Below are positions 49,793-59,940 of a DNA stretch of 64,000 nucleotides, one piece after another. Origin of the DNA: Pilatotrama ljubarskyi. Taxonomy: Eukaryota > Basidiomycota > Agaricomycetes > Polyporales > Polyporaceae. Every line of letters begins with the position of its first letter. Positions within the stretch are counted from its first letter, which is position 1. The translations under genes were made by a program, and so were the position numbers. The notes below the pieces were generated by a model, which saw only the letters and a list, made by a program, of their open reading frames with translations, did no database searches and was not told the DNA's origin. The DNA lies in contig MU277672.1 in NCBI GenBank assembly GCA_022385805.1, positions 974,012-1,038,011 of the forward strand, written 5' to 3'.

Positions 49793-51647
49793 ATGTTGTC
49801 CAGAGGCGAATACAAGAAACACCAAGTGAAGGATAGGAAGGGCGGCATAGTCGAGACCCACTCCCACCTCAAATACCCGCTCCGGCTCAACTTGTCCGTA
49901 AACCACGTTCACGCCATACCGGAGCCCACGTTCTGACAAGCTGCATCTAGCTATGACAAACCGCCAATAGAAGACATAACAATTGAAGAGTTTGAGACAT
50001 CTGCTCTCGACCGACTACGCGTCCTTGCGGAGATTGAGTCTTCCTACGCGCGCAACCGGACTTTCAAGGAGCTATGCGAAGTGATGAAGAGCATCTGCGA
50101 GAAATACCTTCCCCTGCATAGCGACTCTGCTGCGCGAGATAACGCAGACACGGAGCGGAGAAAGGATCACATTGGGCATTTCGTGCTCAGGCTCGCCTTC
50201 TGCCGGTCGTAAGTCGTCTCACCGCGACTCTCGTGCTTTGAGACCCGTACTGAGATCGGCACCGTAGAGAAGAGCTGAGGAGGCGGTTTGTGAAGGCCGA
50301 GACTTCGCTCTTCAGGATACGGTATGAAGCGGTGGAGTCTGCTGAGAGGGAGGCCTTTCTGAGTTCGCGGGACTTCGACTGGGTGCTGGTAAGTCCTCCG
50401 AGGTGCTTGGAGCGAAGCATCGAATGAAGGTGCCTGCCAGGCTACGAACGAAGAGCTTGAAGACTTCGTTGGCCCCACCAGCGGTGAGGCTTCTGGCAAG
50501 TACTACAAGGTTATTACTTCCCCCATCGCTCAAATCCTGCGGTTCTGAACTGTATGCTAGGTTAAGTGGACCCGAGTACCAGATCTAGTCGAAAAGCGGC
50601 GAGTCGTCCTGAAGGCCGGTATGGCTTATGTGCCCGCTTCAGAGCAAGCAAGTATCGTCTTGCAAGAGTTCCAGTCTCATTTAGAGAAGGACCTCGAGGT
50701 ATCAGCCTGCACTAAACTGTTCGTCCCTGAAGTCTGACGCAGGATTGTCCGCAGAGAACTGCCAAAGCTCTCCCCCGGCTAGACGAAGATACCCGGCTCG
50801 TGCCAATTCTCGATAACTTGTCAAAGGGCTTCCTGGCTGGCGTGTCTTCGGACTGGAGCAACGCATCCGCGGCCTGTGGGGATGCGCTGACGGCCGACAT
50901 GATTGACGAGATGGCATTCAAGCACTTCCCGGCGTGCATGCGCAACTTGCACATGTGCCTGAGGAGAGACAAGCACCTGAAACACTTCGGCCGCTTGCAA
51001 TACGGCTTGTTCTTGAAGGTACGCGATGTCAATTTGAGTGCTCTCATGATCGGGTCCTGACGTCTCGTAAAAGATCCTCGGTCTGTCAATAGAGGAGGCC
51101 CTCGTCTTCTGGCGGAAGTCCTTCAGCAAGATCCAGGATGACAAGTTCAACAAGGAGTACAGGTACAACATCCGTCACTCTTACGGCCTGGAAGGCAAGC
51201 GCGCGAATTATGCGGCGAAGAGGTTCGTCATCTCCACTGTCCATCGCCATACAATTCACGAACGCCTGACGTACTCATGACGTCCGCAGCTGCCAGCAGA
51301 TCCTCATGTCGGACCAGCCTGGGCCTGGGGACTCGCACGGCTGTCCGTACCGACATTTTTCGGCAGACAACCTGCAGTCGGCGCTTTTGACGATGTACGG
51401 CGAGCACGGACTGACGTCCTCAGATATGCCGGAGATCATGTCGACGGTGAAGGCAGGGCATTACCACGTCGCATGTACGCGCGTGTTCGAGATCACGCAT
51501 GCGCGACAGGGCGTGAAGAAGGGCGAGGGCGTTGGAGGCGGGGAGAGCGTCACGCATCCTAACCAGTATGCGGCGCGGAGTAGAGAGCTGGAGAAGAAAG
51601 CTGATGGAAAGGATGGGGACGGGGATGTGGTCATGCAGAGCTCTTAG
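49793..51647 (+). CDS. PRI2: DNA primase large subunit (Pri2/PriL)
   Basis: This is the iron-sulphur subunit of the DNA polymerase alpha-primase complex, needed to start RNA primers in the nucleus. The ATG at 49793 gives MLSRGEYKKHQVKDRKGG. The N-terminal domain includes DITIEEFETSALDRLRVLAE, DHIGHFVLRLAFCRS and FLSSRDFDWVL, then VKWTRVPDLVEKRRVVLKAG. The C-terminal Fe-S domain shows all four cluster cysteines in order: HFPACMRNLHMCLRRDKHLK, KSCQQILM, SHGCPYRHF and HYHVACTRVFEITH. It also has LKHFGRLQYGLFLKILGLSI and YRYNIRHSYGLEGKRANYAA, which contact primer and template. A polar tail ends DVVMQSS with TAG at 51645-51647. It is about 510 residues over several short introns. It is compact and complete. 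Confidence 0.96.
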
Positions 51648-51970
51648 GCTGGCTTTGGAGTCCCAATTTCCTCTCGTGTTCTCGCTCTGTCCGGCTGTGT
51701 ATCATTCTTTGTAGTACTGCATCGCTATTTTCCACTGCAGGCAGCGTCATTGAAGTCCTACTGTAGACGATGGAGATGGGCTCACCAGGAACAATCATAC
51801 AAGTCCTAACCCTAACCCTATCAGCACCTACTCTGTCGCGTGACGGCATGGTGCTCGCGAGTGGCAAGCACTCCGAGATCCACTCGCGTCGTCTCCCGTC
51901 TGCCCGCAGTCCTCCACGTTCTCTACCATCCACCAACCCCTTCATCTCCTGTGCAACGCAGCTCGAAAAC
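51648..51970. other. Intergenic: PRI2 3' region and CHO1 promoter
   Basis: This is 323 bases holding a telomere-like box (listed separately). The CHO1 frame is open upstream to an ATG at 51770, but those residues look unlike the family. Confidence 0.45.
51805..51820 (+). promoter_or_regulatory. Telomere-like box (CCCTAA units) upstream of CHO1
   Basis: CCTAACCCTAACCCTA lies 150 bases before the chosen CHO1 ATG. It is the reverse complement of the box upstream of the J-protein gene. If CHO1 started at 51770 instead, the repeat would be translated as part of a short Leu-Thr run. Confidence 0.4.
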
Positions 51971-52864
51971 ATGAACCAGCGGAAAACGTCCGCCATTACA
52001 CCGAACGGTCATGAGAGCATTGAGGAGGAGCACAAGCGGGCCGCTCTGCGCCAGTACCAGGACACCGAGGGCCACTTCTCCCTCGTAAGGTGTGTTTCCC
52101 GTAGCTCGTCTGCGGTTGCATAAGCTCATTCGCACCGACCTCGCACTTTGTTTGCGTATTTAGAAACTTCCGACTCGCAGACCTCGTAACGATCGCCAAC
52201 GGAATATGCGGCTCTTTCTCCATATTCATGTCCGCCAAATACCTCATCTCCAACGATGAGGACTACCTCTGGTCTGCGCTTGCGTTTCCCCTCGCGGGAC
52301 TTCTCTTCGACTTCCTCGACGGCAAGGTAGCGCGGTGGCGCAACGAGTCTAGTATGATTGGCCAAGAACTCGACAGTCTCGCCGACCTCGTATGTCTTCT
52401 TCCGCATGGCATGTGATTGTGCACCGATGTCGACTCACTTATTCTTCCCACCTCCTTTCGCCCTATCATGACTGCAGATCTCATTCGGCGTCGCGCCAGC
52501 GCTGCTCGCGTTCGTGGTCGGCTTCCGCACGTACCTCGACACCGTCGTGCTTACCGGCTTCATCTGCTGCGGCCTCGCCCGGCTCGCCCGTTTCAACGCG
52601 ACGGTTGCGTCCATTCCAAAGGACGCGAAGGGGAAAGCGGCATACTTTGAGGGTCTCCCGATACCGTCCTCGCTCGGACTGGTCGCCATCCTGTCGTACT
52701 GGACGAAGCAGGGCTGGATCGAGGGCAAGCAGGGCATCCCGTGGGGCACCCTCACGCTCTGGGGCAAGCCGGGCGGCGACGGCGAGCTGCACACGTTCAG
52801 CATTGTCTTCGGGCTGTGGGCGGCGGCGATGGTGAGCAAGACCCTGCATGTGCCGAAGCTCTAG
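51971..52864 (+). CDS. CHO1: CDP-diacylglycerol-serine O-phosphatidyltransferase (PS synthase)
   Basis: This integral ER membrane enzyme makes phosphatidylserine from CDP-DAG and serine. The ATG at 51971 gives MNQRKTSAITPNGHESIEEE, then GHFSLVR and the first membrane region RLADLVTIANGICGSFSIFM. The CDP-alcohol phosphatidyltransferase signature DG-x2-AR-x8-G-x3-D-x3-D is intact: DGKVARW, then ESSMIGQELDSLAD. Further blocks are ISFGVAPALLAFVVGFRTYL, GLARLARFNATVASIPKD, AAYFEGLPIPSSLGLVAIL and the end VSKTLHVPKL with TAG at 52862-52864. It has about 250 residues in three exons, matching fungal Cho1 length. Retained active-site Asp residues indicate a working enzyme. Start choice rests on family alignment; an in-frame ATG at 51770 exists. 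Confidence 0.94.
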
Positions 52865-53014
52865 GATTGGACGTCCTTTATGGAACTGTTCATGTGTGTG
52901 TGGTACGATGTAGCCATGAGAGGTAGAAATGCTTCGGTTACGAACACTTGTTACGACTGTGGACGACCCGATACTCTATTCCAATTGGAAACTATTAGAC
53001 AATACACGCTCGGA

Positions 53015-53395
53015 TAGTGCTGCCGCGAGTCAAGTTGCGAGTTGCTTCACGGCGTCGGACTTTGAATTTTTGGTGCATTGAAGCGCTTCAAGGTCGCCTT
53101 GAAGTGCCTTGCAAGTTAAGCGCCTGTCTATTCTGCCCTGTAACAGTGTAAGCGTCGCGCGTACCGCATGCTCTGGGCGCTGAGAGGAGGCCGTGAGAGT
53201 TACACGTGACCTTGTCAAGCTCTGACCCCCATCCGGGCCGGGACGGTGCGGATCTGCCGGGTCTCGGTATCGACTCGAAGCAACTTGCAAGGCAACTCAC
53301 GGTCGCCTCACGGTGCTTCAAGGTGGTGATGCCGAGATGCCGTCAAGTCAAGTCGCAACTTGCCTTCAAGGTGACTTGAGTCTGCGGCAGCACTA
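53015..53395. mobile_element. MITE-like element, 377 bp with TA flanks
   Basis: The 12-base sequence TAGTGCTGCCGC at 53015-53026 is perfectly repeated in inverted orientation at 53384-53395 (GCGGCAGCACTA). Both outer dinucleotides are TA, the target-site duplication of Tc1/mariner-type elements, so the element proper is 53017-53393. Inside the termini the similarity continues imperfectly: GA..TCAAGT on both sides, then CAAGTTGCGA/CAACTTGC-like words. The interior has no coding frame and is packed with short inverted words built on CTTGAAG, CAAGTTGC and CACGGTCGCC. The size, terminal repeats, TA flanks and lack of a transposase fit a miniature inverted-repeat element. No second copy is present in the window, so family membership is inferred. 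Confidence 0.75.
53078..53104. repeat. Overlapping palindromes inside the MITE-like element
   Basis: TTGAAGCGCTTCAA (53078-53091) is a perfect 14-base palindrome. It overlaps CTTCAAGG-TCG-CCTTGAAG (53086-53104), an 8-base perfect stem with a three-base loop. The same CTTGAAG word recurs further right in the element. Confidence 0.8.
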
Positions 53396-53560
53396 GAGCC
53401 GCTCGGACTCGTGGAAGACTTGGCTGGTAATCTATGCTACCGCGCGGGTCTGTGCTGCGTGGGCAAAGACGAGGCGTGGGAATGGAGGAACGCGTCGCGT
53501 CGCGGTGTAGCGGCGCGTCTTGACGCTTGTGCCGCGACCACTCGCTCGTCCGATAGCACC

Positions 53561-54915
53561 ATGGTCTCCTCGGCCGACGTCCAACGCCTCTTCCTGCAGG
53601 CCATTCTCTCTCGCCGTATCCTCTCGCAGCAACTCGCCGCCAAAATCTGGGAGAAATGCATCGACGCCGTCAAAGGTGCGCCCTTAGCCACTGGCCGCGC
53701 GCCTCCGCCTCTGAGGCTCGGCACCCCTCCGGATATGCATAGAGGTGAACGAAACGCTCGAAGTCGAATATCGCGCGGATAGGAACTCGTGGGATAACTT
53801 CGTGACGAGCGTGAACGACGCGCTGAACCCGCTTGACCTGGAGTTTGCGCACCTACACGATGAGGTCAGCGGAAAGGAGATGTATGCTGTGGTGCGTATT
53901 CTCGCCTTGGGCGCGTCGTGATGCCCTCTCTGTATGTATTCCTCATCGGGTTCGCACAAAGGTGAACCGAAAAGGCGACGAGATCGCGCAAATGGCGACC
54001 GAATACACCCCGGCAGAGATCGCGTACTTCAAGGCGGTGGTAAGTGCTCCCAGCATGCTATCTCACTCGACCGTTGACAAACATGGATGCCTACCTCTGC
54101 AGCTTGAGCAGATCATGCTCGCGCCCAATGAGTCATACTGTGTATCATCGCTCGCGGCCTTGCGCGAGGTGAACTCGTTGAAGTCCAATATGACAAAGTC
54201 GCAGGCCGAGGCCACGCTCAGCAGCTTTGTTGCCAAGGGCTGGCTGCTCAAGAGCAAGTGCGTGTTCCATGACCTAGCATTCTCCCTACGATGTTGATGT
54301 CATATATAGGAGGGGCCGTTACTCCCTTTCGACGCGCACGATCCTAGAGCTCCAGACGTATCTTCGTAATACGTACGAGAACGAGATACTGGAGTGCACA
54401 ATTTGCATGGAGGTCCGTCGTCCACGCATATATGCCCTTTTCAATCTTCACATCTGTTGCTCATGCCCTATCTCCCGCCCGCTTAGCTGGTCACACGTGG
54501 CGTGGCATGCTTCACACCACAATGCAAAACGAGGATGCATACGCACTGCTTCAACAACTACAAGCGGCGGAACCACAAGTGCCCGTCTTGCAACCAGAGC
54601 TGGTCCGATGGCAACCTCAACAAGCTTCGGCCAGTCGGCGAGGGCGCCTTCAAGGAGGGACAGGACCTCGGTCGACGACGCGTGCGAAGGAAGTCCACCG
54701 AGGAGGAAGAGGGGGAGGAAGACGCAGAGGGAGAGGAGAACGGCGAGGACGAGGACGGCGCGGAGCTTGAGCCCTCCCAGGACGAGCCAGCACCGACTCA
54801 ACAGACGAAAGGCAAAGGCAAGAAGAAGGCCGTGCGGGAGGAGAGTATGGAAGTTGACGAAGACGAGGGCTCACCGGCGCCTAGGACGCAAAGGCGAAAA
54901 TCATCTCGACGCTGA
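53561..54915 (+). CDS. NSE1: Smc5/6 complex subunit Nse1 (variant-RING E3)
   Basis: This is a DNA-repair ubiquitin ligase subunit that partners Nse3 and Nse4 in the Smc5/6 complex. The ATG at 53561 gives MVSSADVQRLFLQAILSRRI. The winged-helix part contains WDNFVTSVNDALNPLDLEF, YAVVNRKGDEIAQMATEYTP and LREVNSLKSNMTKSQAEATL, then FVAKGWLLKSKRGRYSLSTR and TILELQTYLRNTY. The C4HC3 variant RING reads CTICMELVTRGVACF, TPQCKTRMHTHCFNNYKR and KCPSCNQSW; an intron splits it after CTICME. A long acidic/basic tail (Glu-rich, then KGKGKKKA) ends RRKSSRR with TGA at 54913-54915. It has about 370 residues; the charged tail makes it longer than yeast Nse1. All eight zinc ligands are present. The MITE-like element lies just upstream. 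Confidence 0.94.
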
Positions 54916-55027
54916 CGGTACAGTATATCTGCACTTTCTCGCGACCCGCACTTTCCCCTGTACGCTGCTATTATATTGTATCTACGTATATATTGCAACC
55001 CGAGTATATGTCCCTTCTAGTACTAGA

Positions 55028-58000
55028 TCACGCACTTGCTGGCGAAACCGGCGAAGCCGTATTTGGACTCCCGGGTGTTGCAGTGGCCGGCTCTACCTTC
55101 ACCTCTGACGGTAGCACCTCCAGTACAGGGACTGTGAAGCCAAATCGGTCCTTGCCCCACACCTGCCTCTTCTTCGCCTTCCGGCCCTCGCCGAACTCCT
55201 CGTTCCATTTGCGCAGTTCTGCAAGGCTGCCAAGAGCTTCGGAGGCGGACGGCGTGATTTCCTTCAGGGCCTGTTCAAAGTTGCGCCAATGGAGTGAGCG
55301 GGCGTGGGGGGTCTCAGAGGGACTGTTCTCTGGACTGGCAGCAGACTCGGTGACGGGTCTCTCTGCCGTCTCTTGCGCGGAGGCCGCCGAAGGCTCGGGC
55401 GTTGTTGAAGGCGCGGGCGTAGCCGAAGCAGGGGCCGCTACTTCTGGCTCCGCCGCCTTGGGCTGGCCATCCGCCGTCTGGGGTGAGGACTGCCGCCACG
55501 GTACGGTGACCCGCTCTTTGACCGCATTGAGGGCCGCGCTCACACACAGGTCTATAGAACGGTGTCAGCAGCGCAGAAAGCCGGAGCTAGAATGGGCACG
55601 CACGCTTCAGATCCGAGCCGGAGAAACTCTCGGTCTTCTTCGCGAGCAGCTTGAGGTCAACGTCATCCGCAAGCGTCTCATCGCGAAGCAGGATCTTGAG
55701 AATCTCTGTAGGATGCTGGTGAGCACGGATAAGGGCGTAATTGCGGGGGCACGAACCTTCCCGCTCTTTCTCTCCCGGGAGATCCACGAGGAGACGACGA
55801 GGTAGGCGGCGGAGGACGGCGTCATCAAGGTCAAAGGGCCGGTTAGTCGCCCCGATGACAATAACGTTGCTTTCCTTGGAGGACTTTAGACCGTCCATCT
55901 CCTGCATGAACTCAGTGATGACCCCCCGATGTGCAAGCGAGTTTCCGGATTCCCTAGACAAGCGCGCCCCGAACAAGGCATCGAGCTCGTCAATGAAGAC
56001 TACGCATGGTGACAGGCGGCGTGCGAGCGAAAAGACTGCCCGAACGAGCTTCTCGCCTTCGCCGACGTACTGGAGGACAGTATCATTAGTCAAGAAAACT
56101 GGTTGAGACCCCGACCGATCATACCATGTCCATGATGTCCGAGGGAGAGACGACAAGCATCCTGCAGCCGGCCTCCTTGGCGAGCGCACGGACGACTAAC
56201 GTCTTGCCGGTTCCAGGAGGACCGAACAGAAGACATCCTGTCATGCTATGTTCCTTGAGGATGCCGTGCTGGAAGGCGCTCGGGTGCAGCAGGGGTAGTG
56301 ATACCATCGTGCGTATTGAGTCGATAGTATGAGGTGGCAAATGCACCTGATTGAACGTGGTCGTAATGGACGCTGCACGAAATTCTAGCGGTCAATTGCG
56401 CGTCAAATATGCGCCGGAGAACGGGACGCACCGGTGTCGACAATACAGCCCAGCAGTCTCTGCTCGTGCTCGTCTAGGTCAGGGTTTCGCCTAAGCTTCT
56501 CGATGATTTGGTCCACGTCCGCCTCATCCTCGACTTCGGCCCGTTCTTCCTCCTCGTTCTCGCGGTGAAGTTTCCCGGACGGGGGAGTGGAGAACAAGGT
56601 CTTCCACATATCCTGGGTGGACCTATCGGCGGCCCAAGCGTCGAAAACCGCAGACCACGGGACAGGCGTGGGTTCGAGGGAGCGGTTGGAGGGTAGGTAC
56701 GTCTGGTTGGCTGCCACGACGCTGCCTACCGCCCTGTCCGCGATACGCTGCACATTAGGCCAAACTTCCACAGTCCGTCCCCAGTGCTCCCACAGCTCCA
56801 ACTTCGCCCGGTCGTGATCGTCGCCGTCCAGCGATGACTCGTCAGCCTCAGGAGGATCCTCTAGCTCGCCTAGTATGCCACCGACTTGGGCGACAGCCAT
56901 GCGCATCAAGAGCTGGTTAATCTCTCGCCGTCGGCTCATGCGATAGTCCCTCTCCAGGGACAGGGACCGCAATGTAGGAAAGACGAGCGACGTCCGAAAG
57001 AAACCAAGCCGGTTGTCTGATTCTGGGGTGCCTTGGCTGCGTCCCGCAAGAGCCCGAGAGAACGAAGAACCCAGGAACGGTGAGAGACCCGAAAACCCCT
57101 CCTGGCCTAGAACGACGACATTGGGCCGTCCCCTAGAACTGTCGCCGTCGTTGTGCTCTTCAGTTGCTGAGTGCAGCCGTGGCATGTCTTCTGCGTTGCC
57201 GCGTGCCCACCGCTTAAGTCGCCGCTGCACTCGTTTCTCCCGTGCCTTCTCGCTGCTGACATCCTCGCCATACTCCAACTTGTGCGATTTCAATGTCGTA
57301 GAGCTCGATGGGCCTTCCTTTGACCCGGGAGACAGCGAGTTCAAGCCCGGGAAACTTGGCAAAGAAGTGGAAGCGGAGGGTTCGGGAACTACGAAGGTGG
57401 GAGTAATGCCGAACACAATTGCGGTGGGATTCATGACAGGTGAGGTGGGTCGAGAGATGGCGCCTTGCCGTCGTTGTCGAACGGCCGCAAGCAGCGCAGG
57501 ATACCACGTGGACGAGGAGGCGGCAAGGGTAGGATAGTCCCTAACGTATATAATGCGAGGGCGTCTTGTCGGCGAGATCGGTGACGGCTCCTCCCCATCG
57601 GCGGAAGGCGCAAGAGTCGTACGGACATTGATTATATCATCAAAGAAAGCCCGCAGCTTCGCCGTAGGGGAGGGCCTCGCGGGCTCAAGCACTCGAGCAG
57701 GCCGTCGTAGAGGAGCGGTCATGACATGCACAGTCATCGGAGACATGATGTATGGCGAAGACGGTTCTTCTTCCTCTTCGTCATTCTCCCGCTGGGACAT
57801 GGATCGATTAGTTTCCCGGAAAGATGACTGGAGCTGCAACGGATTATGTGGCAGCTGGAGGGCAGAGGCAGCTGGTCACGGTTCTCTCAGCATGTAGGCT
57901 TGGCATGGGACAAAGACTGGGACATACCTTTACCGAAGTGCCCGCTTTCACCTGCCGCTAATTGCACCGCATCCAGAACCACTACGTCTGCGCCGGACTG

Positions 58001-58588
58001 GCGTGCCAATGCGCGCACCGTCGCGTCAAGAATGTAGTCACCTCCTTCGATGGGGCAGTAGAGGGCTAGCGTCGGTTCGACCAGCGAGGACCCGCCTGAG
58101 GAATAAGTGGCGCGGTGCTGCGTCTGAGGGTGAAGCACGATGTGGAGATTATGCAGCACCTCATTGAAAATCTCCGGGGGAGGGAGCGTGGTGCTCTGTG
58201 CACTTGACGAGGGAGGTTCGTTGGAACTATCTTCTGGACTCCATAGGATGTCGATGTTTGGTGGGAGAGGGACAGAATCCGCTGTCTCCTTCGCGGAGGA
58301 GACACGAGTTCGGCGTTTCGGCTTCTCGTCTCCATCCTCTGGAGTCGGTGTCTCTGCAGCACTGGGACTCGGCGCCGCAGGGGGTGCGGCAGTGGGACTT
58401 TCTACTTGTTCGTGAGAAGATGTCTCCGACGAGATATCACGTCTATATAGACGAGGAGCGGTCTGCGATGTCGTGCGGTCTTTCCGAGGATAGCGCAGAG
58501 CTTGACTAGATGATAGTTGCACGCGGGGGCAGTGAGGCAAGCTCTTCGCCAGCGACCGTGTTCTACGCGCGAGGAGATGAGACCGCAT
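55028..58588 (-). CDS. Mitochondrial-type AAA+ ATPase, Msp1/spastin-like clade
   Basis: This gene encodes about 1,050 residues. The ATG at 58586-58588 starts [19 protein letters not shown], an Arg/Ser/Leu-rich presequence. Next come a Ser/Pro/Glu-rich region and a conserved extension: [39 protein letters not shown] and [21 protein letters not shown] long variable middle occupies 56440-57840. The AAA module is complete: Walker [21 protein letters not shown], Walker [18 protein letters not shown], sensor 1 [20 protein letters not shown], and Arg-rich [14 protein letters not shown]. The C-terminal lid is followed by [18 protein letters not shown] and a tail ending [11 protein letters not shown] with TGA at 55028-55030. 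The AAA core resembles Msp1/ATAD1, but the long N-terminal half is typical of a fungal mitochondrial group with no agreed name. The substrate is unknown. Confidence 0.88.
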
Positions 58589-58935
58589 TAAACAAGCTGG
58601 AAAGCCCGCCGAGCCCAAAGCAAAGCAAAGGTGGAGGGAAGGAGAGGGCAAGTGTAATACAAGCGCGGCACAGAAAGCTGCCAACGCCTAGCCGCCCACG
58701 CTCAGTCGATCGCCTGAACAAGAATTTGTAAGCGCCCGCACGATACAGTAAGAACGATCAGGCGCTGGTGATCGCAATTCCAAGATGCACTCGCGGTGGA
58801 AAAAACCGAATACTGACATTAGTGGCCGACATAATTATACTACGGCAGAGGTGCGTAAGAGAATGTCTATGGAGGGTTTCCATACGTAGCGTAGTGATCG
58901 GATCTGAGTAGCGAGCATGGGTGGAAGGAACCTAA
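58589..58935. other. Intergenic: AAA+ gene promoter and PIS1 3' region
   Basis: This is 347 bases between two minus-strand genes with no recognisable gene. The frame of the AAA+ gene stays open upstream but has no better ATG. Confidence 0.45.
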
Positions 58936-59940
58936 CTATTCCCGCTTCTCTCGCTGAGCTTCCTCTTCTCTCGCCTTTGCACGCTCCGCGAGGTCGACAC
59001 CCACCAGGATCTTGGCCGCCTTCCACAGCTGAACCAAGTTGACGAAGTTTTTGTAGGCGCAGATAGGCAGACACAACCACATCATCAGCTCCGGCCATGT
59101 GTAGTGTCCCAGGGGGCCACTGATGCCGAGCGATTGCGCGAGAGGCGTATGGACCCATTTCATCAGGTAGAGGGCGATGTAGAAGAGCTCGTTGCCAGCG
59201 CAAACGATGAAGAGAGTCGTCTGTAGGCATCACGTGAGTATGCGTTCTGACAGTCCGATACATGCCGCTTACAGGGTTGTAGTAGGCTCGCAGCAAACGG
59301 CTGACGTCACTGTCAACTTGTTTGTGGCTTTTCGAGCCGGTGACAAGGGAGCTGGATGCAAACGCGTCAAGATCACCCTCTGCTGCTGCGCGTGACGACG
59401 CACCTGTTCATGTGCATATAGTGACTGCTGAAGTCTAGCGCGATGAGGAATTGGAAGACGAGGGCGTAGTCGGGGTAGGCGGACGTGAGGTAGCATAGGA
59501 GGGAAGTTGTTGTACAGCTATACAATCATAGGACTTGATGAGCACCCAGAAGCAGCGACGAAAGGTGCGAACGTACCGATCGGTGACCATATCCAACACC
59601 GCACCAAACTTCGACGCCTGACCCAATGCTCTTGCAGCATGCCCATCGAATGCATCCAATAAACAGGAGATACAGTACAACACCGTGCAGTACTTTGGAT
59701 GGTAGCTCATGTAGTGCAGAGATAGAGCCGCCAGGATGATTCGCGAGTACCCTAGGGAAGCACAAGTCTGTGAATTGACGAACGCGAAGGAGGAGGGGCC
59801 GGCGCACCGATAAGGTTGGGTACGAAGAGGAACACATTCTCCGAATACGTCTGCGCCGTCGCGAGGTCGACAGCGACCTTCGCGTCGACAATGTCGAGGG
59901 AGCCCCTCCGCCTCTTCAAAGCCGCAGAGCTGTCGGACAT
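58936..59940 (-). CDS. PIS1: Phosphatidylinositol synthase
   Basis: This ER membrane enzyme makes phosphatidylinositol from CDP-DAG and myo-inositol. The ATG at 59938-59940 gives MSDSSAALKRRRGSLDIVDA, then ENVFLFVPNLI and the core GYSRIILAALSLHYMSYHPK. The signature DG-x2-AR-x8-G-x3-D-x3-D is intact in DAFDGHAARALGQASKFG and AVLDMVTDR. Further blocks are CYLTSAYPDYALVFQFLIAL, DFSSHYMHMYSSLVTGSKSH and SRLLRAYYNP, then FIVCAGNELFYIALYLMKW. The charged end EEEAQREKRE precedes TAG at 58936-58938. It has about 260 residues in five or so exons, with four to six hydrophobic segments. It supplies the substrate of PIK1, which is also in this window, and competes with CHO1 for CDP-DAG. Confidence 0.95.

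Noticed and set aside
51770..51970. Upstream in-frame ATG for CHO1
   Set aside because: Translation would run through the telomere-like repeat and add residues absent from the family; the ATG at 51971 gives a normal N-terminus.
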